Below the pieces are notes generated by a model. The model made no database searches, was not told the origin of the DNA, and was given only the letters and a program-made list of their open reading frames with translations. This document shows, one piece after another, positions 43,692-52,699 of a stretch of DNA of 64,000 bases. How positions within the stretch are numbered: the first letter of the stretch is position 1; every line of letters starts with the position of its first letter. This DNA comes from Lunatibacter salilacus (GTDB taxonomy: Bacteria > Bacteroidota > Bacteroidia > Cytophagales > Cyclobacteriaceae). A program made the translations under genes and the position numbers. Where the stretch lies: the NCBI RefSeq assembly GCF_009797935.1, contig NZ_VOLC01000007.1, forward strand, positions 124,001 through 188,000, read 5' to 3'.

Positions 43692-45104
43692 TTACTTGAC
43701 AGGTGCCACAAAGCTTGTTTTAATTTTGTCAATTACCTCTCCCTGCTGCATGAGCAATAAGACAATTTCTTGCTGGTTGGTCTGAATATTCTTCTGGTCC
43801 TTGATTATAAAAAACCTTCCATCAAACCTGGTTTGGCCTTCAAGTGTCCAGTTGGTGTCACCGACCATTTCCAGGCGGAAGGTTTCATCTTCAGGTACTA
43901 ATGCCACTTTTTGGCTGGTGAAGGTTTTGTTAATAAAGGTAACCTCGTATAAATTACTTACTTCTCCGCCTTCCCGCTCCTGATAGGTCATGCCCCGGAA
44001 TCGGGTAACAGTTGCTCCCAAATCTTCCCTAGTGGTTAGAAGGAATACAAATCCGGCAACGAGCAGCATCAAAACGGCGGAATACCCCTTCACTCTGGGA
44101 GTGAAAAGCCGTTGGGTACCTTCTTGGATACTTGTTTCAGAAGCATAACGAATCAGTCCTTTTGGCCTGTCGACTTTCTCCATTACCTCATCACAGACAT
44201 CGATACAAGCTGTGCAATTCACACATTCCATTTGAACCCCGTTTCGGATGTCTATTCCAGTGGGACATACCTGGACACAAAGTGTACAATCAATACAGTC
44301 ACCTAGGTTTTCCGTTATCGGCTGGCTTTTCCGAATCATACCCCGAGGTTCGCCACGGACATGGTCGTAGGCCACATTGATTGAATTGTTGTCCAATAAA
44401 ACCCCCTGCAGCCTGCCATATGGACATACAACCACGCAGGCCTGCTCCCGGAACCAGGAGAAGACGAAAAGAAAAATTCCGGTAAAGGCCATAAGACCAA
44501 TAAATCCGGCCATATTTTCTCCAGGTGGCTGAATCACTATCTCCTTAACGCGATCTACACCGATCAGATACGCCATCACGGTATGTGAAATCAACAGCGA
44601 GATCAGGGTAAATATTGACATTTTCAGGGATTTTTTCCTTATTTTTTCCCCGTTCCATGGCATCTCGTTAAGCTTGCGTTGCTTATTTGCATCTCCTTCA
44701 ATCCAATATTCAATTTTTCGGAAAACCATTTCCATAAAGAGCGTCTGTGGACAAGCCCACCCGCAGAACACCCTCCCAAACACAACTGTAAACAGGATTA
44801 TAAAAACGACAAAAATCAACAGCAGAAAAATAAGCAGATAGGTGTCTTGAGGCCAAAACACCACGCCAAAGATGATGAATTTCCTCTCGAAAATGTTGAA
44901 CAATAGCCAGGGTCTACCGTCAACCCGAATAAATGGCCCGGCAAAAAGTATGGCCAACAATACCCACGACACATACGTCCTCCACCGGTAAAATTTTCCG
45001 GAAACTTTTTTTGGATATATCCAACTTCTACTTCCGTCTTCCTTTACCGTACCCAGAGAATCCCGAAAATTATCCGGTAGGATAGGACTGTTTTTCTTGC
45101 CCAT
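43692..45104 (-). CDS. ccoG: Cytochrome c oxidase accessory protein CcoG (RdxA/FixG)
   Basis: 470 residues. A membrane copper reductase/assembly factor with about five membrane segments. It has a CGWACPQTLFME motif near residues 112-123 and two 4Fe-4S ferredoxin motifs (C-I-D-C-T-L-C-V-Q-V-C-P and C-V-N-C-T-A-C-I-D-V-C). The C-terminal ~120 residues form the periplasmic Ig-like domain usual in CcoG. A hairpin at 45117-45165 separates it from ccoP, so its expression may be lower than that of the structural genes. Confidence 0.94.
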   Translation of the reverse strand: MGKKNSPILPDNFRDSLGTVKEDGSRSWIYPKKVSGKFYRWRTYVSWVLLAILFAGPFIRVDGRPWLLFNIFERKFIIFGVVFWPQDTYLLIFLLLIFVVFIILFTVVFGRVFCGWACPQTLFMEMVFRKIEYWIEGDANKQRKLNEMPWNGEKIRKKSLKMSIFTLISLLISHTVMAYLIGVDRVKEIVIQPPGENMAGFIGLMAFTGIFLFVFSWFREQACVVVCPYGRLQGVLLDNNSINVAYDHVRGEPRGMIRKSQPITENLGDCIDCTLCVQVCPTGIDIRNGVQMECVNCTACIDVCDEVMEKVDRPKGLIRYASETSIQEGTQRLFTPRVKGYSAVLMLLVAGFVFLLTTREDLGATVTRFRGMTYQEREGGEVSNLYEVTFINKTFTSQKVALVPEDETFRLEMVGDTNWTLEGQTRFDGRFFIIKDQKNIQTNQQEIVLLLMQQGEVIDKIKTSFVAPVK

Positions 45105-45116
45105 TTGTTTTTTACC

Positions 45117-45165
45117 TTTTAAAAAAAGGGCACTCCCGAGATTACTGATTAGTGCTGGAAGTGCC
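45117..45165 (-). terminator. Terminator or attenuator between ccoP and ccoG
   Basis: On the minus strand GGCACTTCC ... GGGAGTGCC (nine pairs, one G-T) followed by CTTTTTTT. It starts ten bases after the ccoP stop. Because ccoG and fixH have no obvious promoter of their own in the short gap that remains, partial readthrough is likely (inference). Confidence 0.7.
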
Positions 45166-45174
45166 TTCTTCTTG

Positions 45175-46098
45175 TCAAATTTCTTCTACCCCCAATTCAT
45201 CCTCTGTGAGTGCGTCAGTAGGCTCCTCAATCTTCTGCTCATATAGATCCCCTTGGGGAGCTTTGGGATTAGCCGGAGTCGAACCCACCATGGTAAGCAC
45301 ATAACTGGATACCTGCTGCATTTCTTCCGGACTAAGTTGATCCTGCCAGGGTATCATCCCTTTCTCTATCACCCCATACTTGACCACTCGGAATATATCT
45401 TCAATAGAACCTCCGTGAACCCAATAATCATCAGTTAGATTTGGACCAACTCCTCCCCCGCCGTCGATAGCGTGACAGGCCACACAGTTGTTCTCATAAA
45501 GAGTCATCCCCGCCTTGATAGCCGGTCCGCTGGCATCAAATTGGACGTTGGTTTCATCGATTGTAGATACAGCCAAAAATTGCCGCTGTTCTGCTTCTAC
45601 TGCGGCAATTGCCAACTGCTGCTCATATTCCTCTATCTGTGTCATACCGATACCCAATACAGTATAGTACACAAAATACGCCACTCCAAACACGATCGTG
45701 ATGTAGAACACGTATTTCAGCCAAGGAGGCATAAAGTTATCCAATTCTCTGATACCGTCATAAGTATGGTCCAGTTGAATGTCCTTCTCCTCATTGACCG
45801 GCTTCATTTCTCCTACTATATACTGCTTCCTGAAGACTTCCCACCAACTCGGCTGATGCTCCAATCCGGGAGTTTCTACGCTTAAAGTCTTACTCAGAAA
45901 CACCAGAAGATAAATCATCAGCAACATTAGGATTACGATTAGCAGAAGTAAAATCCCCATTATAGCTAACAGGGTAACTTCACTGCTTTCCATGGAGCTT
46001 AGGCCTTCCAGCAAACCCATTTCCGATGTTTGGGCCAAAGTTGGGAAAGAAACAAATAATCCAAAAAGGACAAGCAATGTCAATTTAATTCTTTTCAT
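45175..46098 (-). CDS. ccoP: cbb3-type cytochrome c oxidase subunit III (mono-heme CcoP)
   Basis: 307 residues from ATG 46098, chosen because an N-terminal signal-like helix starts there; ATGs at 46110 and beyond would overlap ccoQ further. Three hydrophobic segments are seen (about 7-22, 43-68, 128-150). A FixP-type N-domain follows, then a single c-heme motif C205-x2-C208-H209 with an M-I-P-W ligand later. The proteobacterial subunit has two hemes; only one CxxCH is present here, the form usual in Bacteroidota. It overlaps ccoQ by 14 bases. Confidence 0.92.
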   Translation of the reverse strand: MKRIKLTLLVLFGLFVSFPTLAQTSEMGLLEGLSSMESSEVTLLAIMGILLLLIVILMLLMIYLLVFLSKTLSVETPGLEHQPSWWEVFRKQYIVGEMKPVNEEKDIQLDHTYDGIRELDNFMPPWLKYVFYITIVFGVAYFVYYTVLGIGMTQIEEYEQQLAIAAVEAEQRQFLAVSTIDETNVQFDASGPAIKAGMTLYENNCVACHAIDGGGGVGPNLTDDYWVHGGSIEDIFRVVKYGVIEKGMIPWQDQLSPEEMQQVSSYVLTMVGSTPANPKAPQGDLYEQKIEEPTDALTEDELGVEEI

Positions 46099-46276
46099 GT
46101 CCGTTTTCATTTTTAGGTTCATCATTTAGTGGCATACTCTTCATGTGGTCCACGTAGGTTTTGTCCACCTGGGATATCCAGATGAACATACCTACAAAAA
46201 AGAGCACAAACATAACCAAGGAGATAATCGGATATATCTCAATATCTTCTATGGATCTTAACAGTTCTTTGTACAT
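46085..46276 (-). CDS. ccoQ: CcoQ-like small subunit of the cbb3 oxidase
   Basis: 63 residues with one membrane segment (about 15-34, YPIISLVMFVLFFVGMFIW region) and a hydrophilic C-terminus (D-K-T-Y-V-D-H-M-K). Its size, topology and place between the CcoN/O fusion and ccoP identify it as CcoQ, which stabilises the complex. The family is too short for a motif-based proof. Confidence 0.8.
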   Translation of the reverse strand: MYKELLRSIEDIEIYPIISLVMFVLFFVGMFIWISQVDKTYVDHMKSMPLNDEPKNENGHEKN

Positions 46277-46287
46277 GAGTTTGGAAT

Positions 46288-48420
46288 TTAGGGATTAGTG
46301 GCTGCGGTTTTTTTAATGTCTGTACCTAAACGTTGCAAATAAGCAATCAAGGCTACGATTTCCGTATCCGGAGCTACATCCACACCTGTTTCTTTAAGGT
46401 TGGCGACGATGGCATTGGCCTGTATCATCAAATCATTCAACGCTACCTCATCATAGCCTTCCGGATAAGGGACACCAAACTTTTGCATCGTCCGTATCTT
46501 GGCCGGAAGATCACTGTGGCTCATGGTATTTTCGACCATCCAAGGATAGGGAGGCATGAGGGAGCCGGGCGACATACTCCTAGGGTCCACCATGTGGTGG
46601 TAATGCCAGCTATCCGGATATTTTCCTCCTACCCGGTGCAAATCCGGACCGGTGCGTTTTGACCCCCAAAGAAAAGGCCTATCGTACACAAATTCACCAG
46701 CCTTGGAATATTCCCCATACCGCTCTGTCTCCGCCCGGAAAGGTCGGATCATCTGAGAATGGCAGCCTACGCAGCCATGGGAAATGTAAAGGTCCCTTCC
46801 CTGCAATTCCAATGGTGTATAAGGCTCCACACTAGTAATAGTTGGAACGTTTGATTTAATTAAGATTACGGGGATAATTTCTACTACTCCACCTATTAAG
46901 ATAGCTATAGTTGCTAAAATCGTAAAGAATACGGGTTTTCTTTCCCAGGCCCTGTGCCAGAATTCACCGGATGTATTCACATGCTTTTCCAAAGCCGGCG
47001 CCTCGTCTACCTCCTCTTCTTGGAATGAGCCTTGAGTAGCAGTTTTTATCAGGTTATACACCATCAATACAGCGCCCGCCAAATAAAGAAATCCGCCAAA
47101 TGCCCTCAGCATATACATTGGAACGATTTGAATGACCGTCTCCAGGAAGTTTGGATAGGCCAGTCTTCCGGCATCGCCAAACTCCATCCACATCAAGCTT
47201 TGAGTCAATGCGGCTACATACATCGGTAGTGCGTAGAATAAAATACCCATTGTCCCCATCCAAAAGTGGGTGTTTGCCAGTTTGGTTGAGAAAAGGGTTG
47301 TTTTCCACATTCTCGGCCAAAGCCAATATAACATAGAGAAGGTCAGAAACCCGTTCCATCCCAAAGCACCGATGTGAACATGCGCAACGATCCAGTCAGT
47401 ATAGTGTGCGATGGCATTCACATTTTTTAACGAAAGAAGGGGACCTTCGAAGGTAGCCATACCGTAGGCAGTGACGGCCACCACCATAAATTTCAACACC
47501 GGATCAACTCGAACTTTGTCCCAGGCACCCCGTAATGTCAAAAGCCCGTTAACCATCCCTCCCCAAGAAGGAGCAATCAACATTACTGAAAATGCTACTC
47601 CCAACACTTGCGCCCATTCGGGCAAAGCGGTGTATAGCAAATGATGCGGTCCAGCCCAAATATAGATAAAGATCAACGACCAGAAATGGACAATGGACAA
47701 CTTATAGGAGTAAACTGGGCGGTTTGCGGCTTTAGGAAGAAAATAATACATTAATCCCAAAAACGGTGTGGTCAGGAAAAATGCCACTGCATTATGACCA
47801 TACCACCACTGAACCAAGGCATCCTGAACGCCAGCATAGGCGGAATAACTCTTGAATAAAGATACCGGTAAAGCTAGCGAATTGAAGATATGTAATACGG
47901 CTATGGTTACGAAAGAAGCCATGTAAAACCAAATAGCGACATACATGTGCCTTTCCCTTCGCTTTATCAGAGTTCCTATCATATTGGCACCAAACGCCAC
48001 CCATACCAATGCAATAGCGATATCGATTGGCCATTCCAGCTCCGCATACTCCTTTGATGTAGTCAAACCTAACGGTAAAGTAATCACCGCAGATACGATG
48101 ATGGCCTGCCAACCCCAGAAGTGAAACCAGCTCAATGTCTTATTCCACATGGGGGCTTTTAGTAGTCTGGGCATCGAATAATAGATCCCCGCAAAAATGG
48201 CATTTCCCACAAAGGCGAAAATGACCGCATTGGTATGCAGCGGCCTAATCCTTCCATATGTGGTATATGGATTGCCTAGGTTGGCCTCGGGAAGAAAGAG
48301 TTGCAAAGCGGCCAAAACGCCGATTAGCATGCCTGCCAGCCCCCATATAACGGTGGCGGCGCCGAAGAATTTTACGATCTTATTGTCGTAATAAAACCGT
48401 TCCAGTGTAGTTTCAGACAT
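46288..48420 (-). CDS. ccoN: cbb3-type cytochrome c oxidase, fused subunits I and II (CcoN-CcoO)
   Basis: 710 residues. Reduces oxygen to water with high affinity and pumps protons. The N-terminal part (1-~460) is CcoN with the heme and CuB ligands: H62, H209 (Y-G-H-N), H259-H260 (G-P-H-H), H347 and H349 (A-H-V-H). The C-terminal part (from about 490) has one membrane helix and the CcoO heme motif C550-x2-C553-H554 (S-H-G-C-V-G-C-H-S-Q). In proteobacteria these are two genes; the fusion is typical of this phylum. It lies 11 bases before ccoQ and 1 base after ccoS. Confidence 0.96.
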   Translation of the reverse strand: MSETTLERFYYDNKIVKFFGAATVIWGLAGMLIGVLAALQLFLPEANLGNPYTTYGRIRPLHTNAVIFAFVGNAIFAGIYYSMPRLLKAPMWNKTLSWFHFWGWQAIIVSAVITLPLGLTTSKEYAELEWPIDIAIALVWVAFGANMIGTLIKRRERHMYVAIWFYMASFVTIAVLHIFNSLALPVSLFKSYSAYAGVQDALVQWWYGHNAVAFFLTTPFLGLMYYFLPKAANRPVYSYKLSIVHFWSLIFIYIWAGPHHLLYTALPEWAQVLGVAFSVMLIAPSWGGMVNGLLTLRGAWDKVRVDPVLKFMVVAVTAYGMATFEGPLLSLKNVNAIAHYTDWIVAHVHIGALGWNGFLTFSMLYWLWPRMWKTTLFSTKLANTHFWMGTMGILFYALPMYVAALTQSLMWMEFGDAGRLAYPNFLETVIQIVPMYMLRAFGGFLYLAGAVLMVYNLIKTATQGSFQEEEVDEAPALEKHVNTSGEFWHRAWERKPVFFTILATIAILIGGVVEIIPVILIKSNVPTITSVEPYTPLELQGRDLYISHGCVGCHSQMIRPFRAETERYGEYSKAGEFVYDRPFLWGSKRTGPDLHRVGGKYPDSWHYHHMVDPRSMSPGSLMPPYPWMVENTMSHSDLPAKIRTMQKFGVPYPEGYDEVALNDLMIQANAIVANLKETGVDVAPDTEIVALIAYLQRLGTDIKKTAATNP

Positions 48421-48421
48421 A

Positions 48422-48604
48422 TTACTTTGATTTTGTTGATGGTACTTCTTTTTCTTTAGTTTTCACTTTTTGGTCAAATAAAATGCGGATGGAGGGCGTG
48501 TATGTATCGTCATATTGTCCACTCCTCATGGCTCGTATAAAAAGCCACAAAAAAGAGGATGCCATCACGATACTTATCCCTATTAATATGAAGATTACTT
48601 CCAT
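48422..48604 (-). CDS. ccoS: cbb3-type cytochrome oxidase assembly protein CcoS
   Basis: 60 residues: one N-terminal membrane helix (about 4-22), then a polar tail with F-I-R-A-M-R-S-G-Q-Y-D-D, the conserved core of CcoS (Q-x-D-D). Needed for cofactor insertion into the oxidase. It is two bases after ccoI and one base before ccoN/O. Confidence 0.9.
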   Translation of the reverse strand: MEVIFILIGISIVMASSFLWLFIRAMRSGQYDDTYTPSIRILFDQKVKTKEKEVPSTKSK

Positions 48605-48606
48605 AA

Positions 48607-51039
48607 CTAGATTATTTTCTTTTTCAATCCCATGGTATAGGCTATATAATTTGTTGTTATTGTCGTAAATACTACAACAGAAATACTACTGAGCGGCATC
48701 AGGATGGCACAGAATAAGGGACTTACCAAGCCCTGTACGGCAAAGAAAACACCCACTGCATTATAGGTAAAGCTAAGTCCAAAGCTTGCTTTAATGATTT
48801 TTCGGCTGGTTTTGGCAAAATCCAGGTAAGTGGGCAAATTAGTCAAGGCTGTTGCATCCATAATCGCATCACTTGCCGGGGAAAAATTTGATGCCTGTGT
48901 AGTTAACGCAACACCTACCCGACTTTCCCTAAGTGCTCCGGCATCATTCAAGCCATCCCCAATCATCACACATTGCCTTCCTGCCTGCCGCAACTTCTTA
49001 AGATAGTCAAGCTTCTGCAGAGGACTTTGGTTGAAGTTCATGGTTACATCTGGACCAAAAACTCCCTGTAGGTGAACCCGTTCATGGTCATGATCTCCGG
49101 ATAAGAAATGGACGTCCCGATCCTTGCCCATCTTTTGCACGACTTGGGCTATTCCTGGTCGTAGTCCACTTTGTATGGAGAAACAGCCAAGCACTGATCC
49201 CTCGACAGCGAGAAATACCTGATTTCCTCCGGTCTGCCCATTGGTTTCCGCGCCGGTAAAATCCGCCGATCCCAACCGTATTTCCTGCCCTTTGTACAGT
49301 CCAACTAATCCCTTTCCCTTTATCTCCTCTATCTTATCCAACCTTTCAAGATGCACACCTTCCAACCAGGAATTTATTCGGTTGCTCAGTGGATGGGTGG
49401 AATTATTTACCAGACTTTTTACTATCGCTTTCGTTTGCAACGTAAGAGGTTCCCCTTGATAGGTGATGCTGGCCGCCGAGGGGTCTGTAAGGGTTCCCGT
49501 CTTGTCAAAAACAACCGTATCCACTTTCGCCATGCGTTCAATGACTTGGGGGTTTTTAAGGTAAAATTTCCCCTGTCCGAATATCCGAAGCGTATTCCCC
49601 AGCGTAAATGGTGTAGACATCGCCAAGGCACAGGGACAGGTAATAATAAGCACTGCCGTAAATGCCCGAACACCAAGAGCAACATCTGTATAGCTCCAAT
49701 ACACCAACGCCGCCAAGGCAATCATCAATACGGTCACCGTAAATTTCCCACTAATGCGTGTGGCTAGCGATTCGAGTGAACTATCCTCCTTTTTTTCAAA
49801 CGCCTCATTGTTCCATAAATCAGTCAAATATCCCTGAGATGGAGATTTTTGAACCGTCAGAGTAATTGGATTTCCTTTCTGACGACCACCTGCATATACT
49901 AACTCACCCTGTTTTTTATTCACTGGCACTTCCTCCCCCGTCACGAAACTATAATCAATGGAAGCTTCCCCTTCTATTAAAATGCTATCTGAAGGAATCA
50001 GTTCTTCGTGCCGAACCCGAATAATATCTCCCACTTGAAGTTTGGTAAGTGGAATGACTTCTTCCGCTCCCTGCTTAACTCGGGTTACAGCCACTGGAAA
50101 ATATGCCTTGTAATCCCGGTCAAATGACAATGTATCAAAGGTTTTCTGTTGATAGATTTTACCGATCAACAGAAAAAACAACAACCCACCCAAGGTATCC
50201 ATGTACCCTTCTTGCCCGACAATAAAAATCTCATAGAGGCTGAAAAAAAACAAGGCAAATATCCCAATCACAATGGGTACGTCCATATTTACCGTCCGGT
50301 TTTTTAATGCAATCCACGCAGATCGGTAATAGTCTGTAGCCGAATAAAAAAACACAGGCAAGGCCAACCCTACATTTAGATAGTTGAATAATCCACGAAA
50401 ACCGTCACCCAACAATTCGGCCTCGGAGAAATACTCCGGTAGGCTGAAGAACATCATATTTCCGAAGCAGAAGCCTGCCACGGCCAATTTATAGATTAAC
50501 TTCCTATCTATTGGCCTGGCTCGCTTATTTTCCACGTCTGCCAAGTTGATGGTAGGCTCATAGCCTATGTGGGAAAGTAGCAAAACCAAATCCCTAAGGC
50601 TGATACGTTGATGGTTAAACTTGACATGCACGGTTTTCTTCAAAAAATCCACCCTTCCCGAGATCACGCCATCATGTAACTGATGTAGGTTTTCTAATAA
50701 CCAAATACAGGATGCACAGTGGATAAGTGGAATAGTAAACGTAACATGACTTTCGGTCTCATTTTGAAAATCAAGTAACTTGCGGATTATCTCTTCATCT
50801 GACAAATAGTCAAACCTGTTACCTCGGGTAGACACATTTCGTTGTGTGCCTCCGGGATTGTTCTCTATGGCATAATAGTTACAGAGATCGTTTTCAAGTA
50901 ATACATCATAGACCAATTTGCAGCCAGTACAGCAGAAGCTCTTATCATCATAAGGGATGATTTCTTCGACACAAACCTCTCCGCAGTGGTAGCAGGTCTT
51001 GGCGGCTTTATCGGCAACTGTTTTATGATACTTGGACAT
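48607..51039 (-). CDS. ccoI: Copper-translocating P-type ATPase CcoI
   Basis: 810 residues. Exports copper for the cbb3 oxidase. The N-terminal Cys-rich domain (C-Y-H-C-G-E-V-C and C-C-T-G-C-K) is followed by a heavy-metal-associated motif HCASCIWLLE (about 104-113). It has about eight membrane segments, the ion motif TCPCALAMSTP, the phosphorylation site DKTGT, the T-G-E motif in SFVTGEEVPV, and GDGLNDAGAL. It heads the ccoI-ccoS-ccoN/O-ccoQ-ccoP group and has a predicted FNR site 37 bases before its start codon. Confidence 0.95.
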   Translation of the reverse strand: MSKYHKTVADKAAKTCYHCGEVCVEEIIPYDDKSFCCTGCKLVYDVLLENDLCNYYAIENNPGGTQRNVSTRGNRFDYLSDEEIIRKLLDFQNETESHVTFTIPLIHCASCIWLLENLHQLHDGVISGRVDFLKKTVHVKFNHQRISLRDLVLLLSHIGYEPTINLADVENKRARPIDRKLIYKLAVAGFCFGNMMFFSLPEYFSEAELLGDGFRGLFNYLNVGLALPVFFYSATDYYRSAWIALKNRTVNMDVPIVIGIFALFFFSLYEIFIVGQEGYMDTLGGLLFFLLIGKIYQQKTFDTLSFDRDYKAYFPVAVTRVKQGAEEVIPLTKLQVGDIIRVRHEELIPSDSILIEGEASIDYSFVTGEEVPVNKKQGELVYAGGRQKGNPITLTVQKSPSQGYLTDLWNNEAFEKKEDSSLESLATRISGKFTVTVLMIALAALVYWSYTDVALGVRAFTAVLIITCPCALAMSTPFTLGNTLRIFGQGKFYLKNPQVIERMAKVDTVVFDKTGTLTDPSAASITYQGEPLTLQTKAIVKSLVNNSTHPLSNRINSWLEGVHLERLDKIEEIKGKGLVGLYKGQEIRLGSADFTGAETNGQTGGNQVFLAVEGSVLGCFSIQSGLRPGIAQVVQKMGKDRDVHFLSGDHDHERVHLQGVFGPDVTMNFNQSPLQKLDYLKKLRQAGRQCVMIGDGLNDAGALRESRVGVALTTQASNFSPASDAIMDATALTNLPTYLDFAKTSRKIIKASFGLSFTYNAVGVFFAVQGLVSPLFCAILMPLSSISVVVFTTITTNYIAYTMGLKKKII

Positions 51040-51075
51040 TATTGGCTAATTTACTTGGTATTGTATGTAAAAAAC

Positions 51076-51089
51076 ATGACGAAAATCAT
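51076..51089. promoter_or_regulatory. Predicted FNR-type site upstream of the cbb3 operon
   Basis: ATGAC-GAAA-ATCAT, 37-50 bases upstream of the ccoI start codon. It matches the half-sites T-G-A-Y / R-T-C-A of the FNR family and is the same as the site before the fnr-like gene except for one spacer base. Confidence 0.55.
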
Positions 51090-51102
51090 AAAAAACCATG
51101 AT

Positions 51103-51738
51103 TCATAGCGACAGATAAAAGGAGAGTCTATCGTACCACATACCCCCTTTGTAAAAGTGAAAAAGTACCTTGGCCAAATCCGCCTGATAATATTTGGTGG
51201 TAATCAACAGGGTGCATTCATGCTTAACCGCATAAGACCAAAAATCCCCGATTCGATTAAAGTTGAATTTAATAAAAGAGGTTTCCGCAGTAGCTTGACT
51301 TACAGCCTGAATAACCTCCTGTTCCTCTTTCAACTTAGACTTTGGGATAAAACTAGGCGAAATGATAGTTGCCTTACTATTCTTTAATTGAAGAGAAAAC
51401 AACCCTATAAAATGGTGAATAAGCCTTGCGGAAGCAGGAGTGCCGTCGTAGTGGAAAAGCAGCCTGTCAAACGTTAGCTCATTGTCATATATTAATACAG
51501 GTGTTTCACAGGGTTCTTTTTCCCAAGAACGGGGAATGTCACTTCCATGAAGCCATTCAAGTACTTTGGGTAAATGAGCGGTATAAAGGGTTGGAGTTTT
51601 CTTTTGGGGACTACGCCATTTTTTGCCTTCCACAACTATCTGTTTGGCAAAACCCTCAGGCATCTCACTAAAATAGTGAGCTGTGATTATTTCTACCGGA
51701 ATTTCGAAGTTCACCGATTGAATGACCTTTGCCTGCAT
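51103..51738 (-). CDS. Universal-stress-like protein of unknown function
   Basis: 211 residues, soluble, no signal. I recognise only a weak universal stress protein pattern in the second half (L-L-F-H-Y-D-G-T-P-A-S-A-R-L-I-H near 92-107, and L-L-I-T-T-K-Y-Y late in the protein). The first half does not give a clear nucleotide loop. Its place between the cbb3 operon and the FNR-type gene, and an FNR-like palindrome 72 bases upstream, suggest a role in low-oxygen growth (inference). Confidence 0.5.
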   Translation of the reverse strand: MQAKVIQSVNFEIPVEIITAHYFSEMPEGFAKQIVVEGKKWRSPQKKTPTLYTAHLPKVLEWLHGSDIPRSWEKEPCETPVLIYDNELTFDRLLFHYDGTPASARLIHHFIGLFSLQLKNSKATIISPSFIPKSKLKEEQEVIQAVSQATAETSFIKFNFNRIGDFWSYAVKHECTLLITTKYYQADLAKVLFHFYKGGMWYDRLSFYLSL

Positions 51739-51809
51739 ATCGCCGTTGATTTTTTGACAAAGCTAAGCCCAAAGGGATACTCCCGCATTGACTTTAGCAG
51801 GTTACATTC

Positions 51810-51823
51810 ATGACTTTCGTCAT
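51810..51823. promoter_or_regulatory. Predicted FNR-type site between the Usp-like and DUF1080 genes
   Basis: ATGAC-TTTC-GTCAT, a perfect inverted repeat of the half-site ATGAC. It lies 72 bases upstream of the Usp-like gene (leftward) and about 150 bases upstream of the DUF1080 gene (rightward). Confidence 0.5.
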
Positions 51824-51974
51824 GTTTTTTCAACCAAGGCGCCAGGAGTTTAGTTTGGGACCTCATTGTTTAGATTGTAATAATGAAATTTCAACTTTTC
51901 CTTACATCGAAGCTCCAATCGCAGAAAAATTCCTTAATTTTAGATATCACAAACCAAAACTAAAAAGACAGCGC

Positions 51975-52664
51975 ATGAAGATATTATCTTTTTTAATTCC
52001 CCTGGTTCTATTCATTCACTATTCTGTCCTTTCACAAACTACGTCACTCTTCAATGGTAAAAATTTAGATGGATGGCATGTGGATGTACCAGAAATGGAC
52101 AAGGATTCGGAAGCCACCAACCCATTTATCATGCGAAATGGTATGTTAGTTTCGTTGGGAACTCCTCAGGGACATTTGATTACAGACAGAGTATACAGTA
52201 ATTACAGGGTTGAAGCCGTGTACAGGTTTCCCGGTGAGCCGGGAAATTGCGGGATTTTAGTCCATGCGTCAACTCCGAGGTCACTTTATCAGATGTTTCC
52301 CAAATCCATAGAAGTACAGATGATGCACGAAAACGCTGGGGACTTTTGGTGTATTGTAGAGGACATTGAAGTACCCAATATGGTGGAGCGACGGGGTCCA
52401 AAGGAAAAATGGGGGGTAACTGAAGGCCTAAACAGACGTATTTTGAATCTCACAGATGGATCGGAAAAACCGGTGGGGAAATGGAATAAAATGATTATCG
52501 AATGTTTCGAAGACCAAGTAAAAGTGTGGGTGAACGGAGATCTGGTCAATCATGGATATAATGCCACTGCTACCGAAGGTCAAATTGCTGTGCAGGCCGA
52601 AGGATCCGAAGTGGAATTCAAAAAACTAACTATTAGACCAATAAAAGGGATTTCCGATAAATAG
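51975..52664 (+). CDS. DUF1080 (3-keto-disaccharide hydrolase-like) exported protein
   Basis: 229 residues from ATG 51975, where a signal peptide starts (about 1-19, ...V-L-S-Q); the frame is open upstream but without a signal. It is a concanavalin-like beta-sandwich of the DUF1080 family, with the hallmark S-L-F-N-G-K-N-L-D-G-W-H start and G-I-L-V-H and S-I-E-V-Q-M strands. Recent family members act on 3-keto-glycosides; whether this one does is unknown. It stands alone inside the microoxic gene block and converges on the fnr-like gene. Confidence 0.85.
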   Translation: MKILSFLIPLVLFIHYSVLSQTTSLFNGKNLDGWHVDVPEMDKDSEATNPFIMRNGMLVSLGTPQGHLITDRVYSNYRVEAVYRFPGEPGNCGILVHASTPRSLYQMFPKSIEVQMMHENAGDFWCIVEDIEVPNMVERRGPKEKWGVTEGLNRRILNLTDGSEKPVGKWNKMIIECFEDQVKVWVNGDLVNHGYNATATEGQIAVQAEGSEVEFKKLTIRPIKGISDK

Positions 52665-52699
52665 CGAACGTGTTTGATTAAATCTTAAAACTGACCAAA

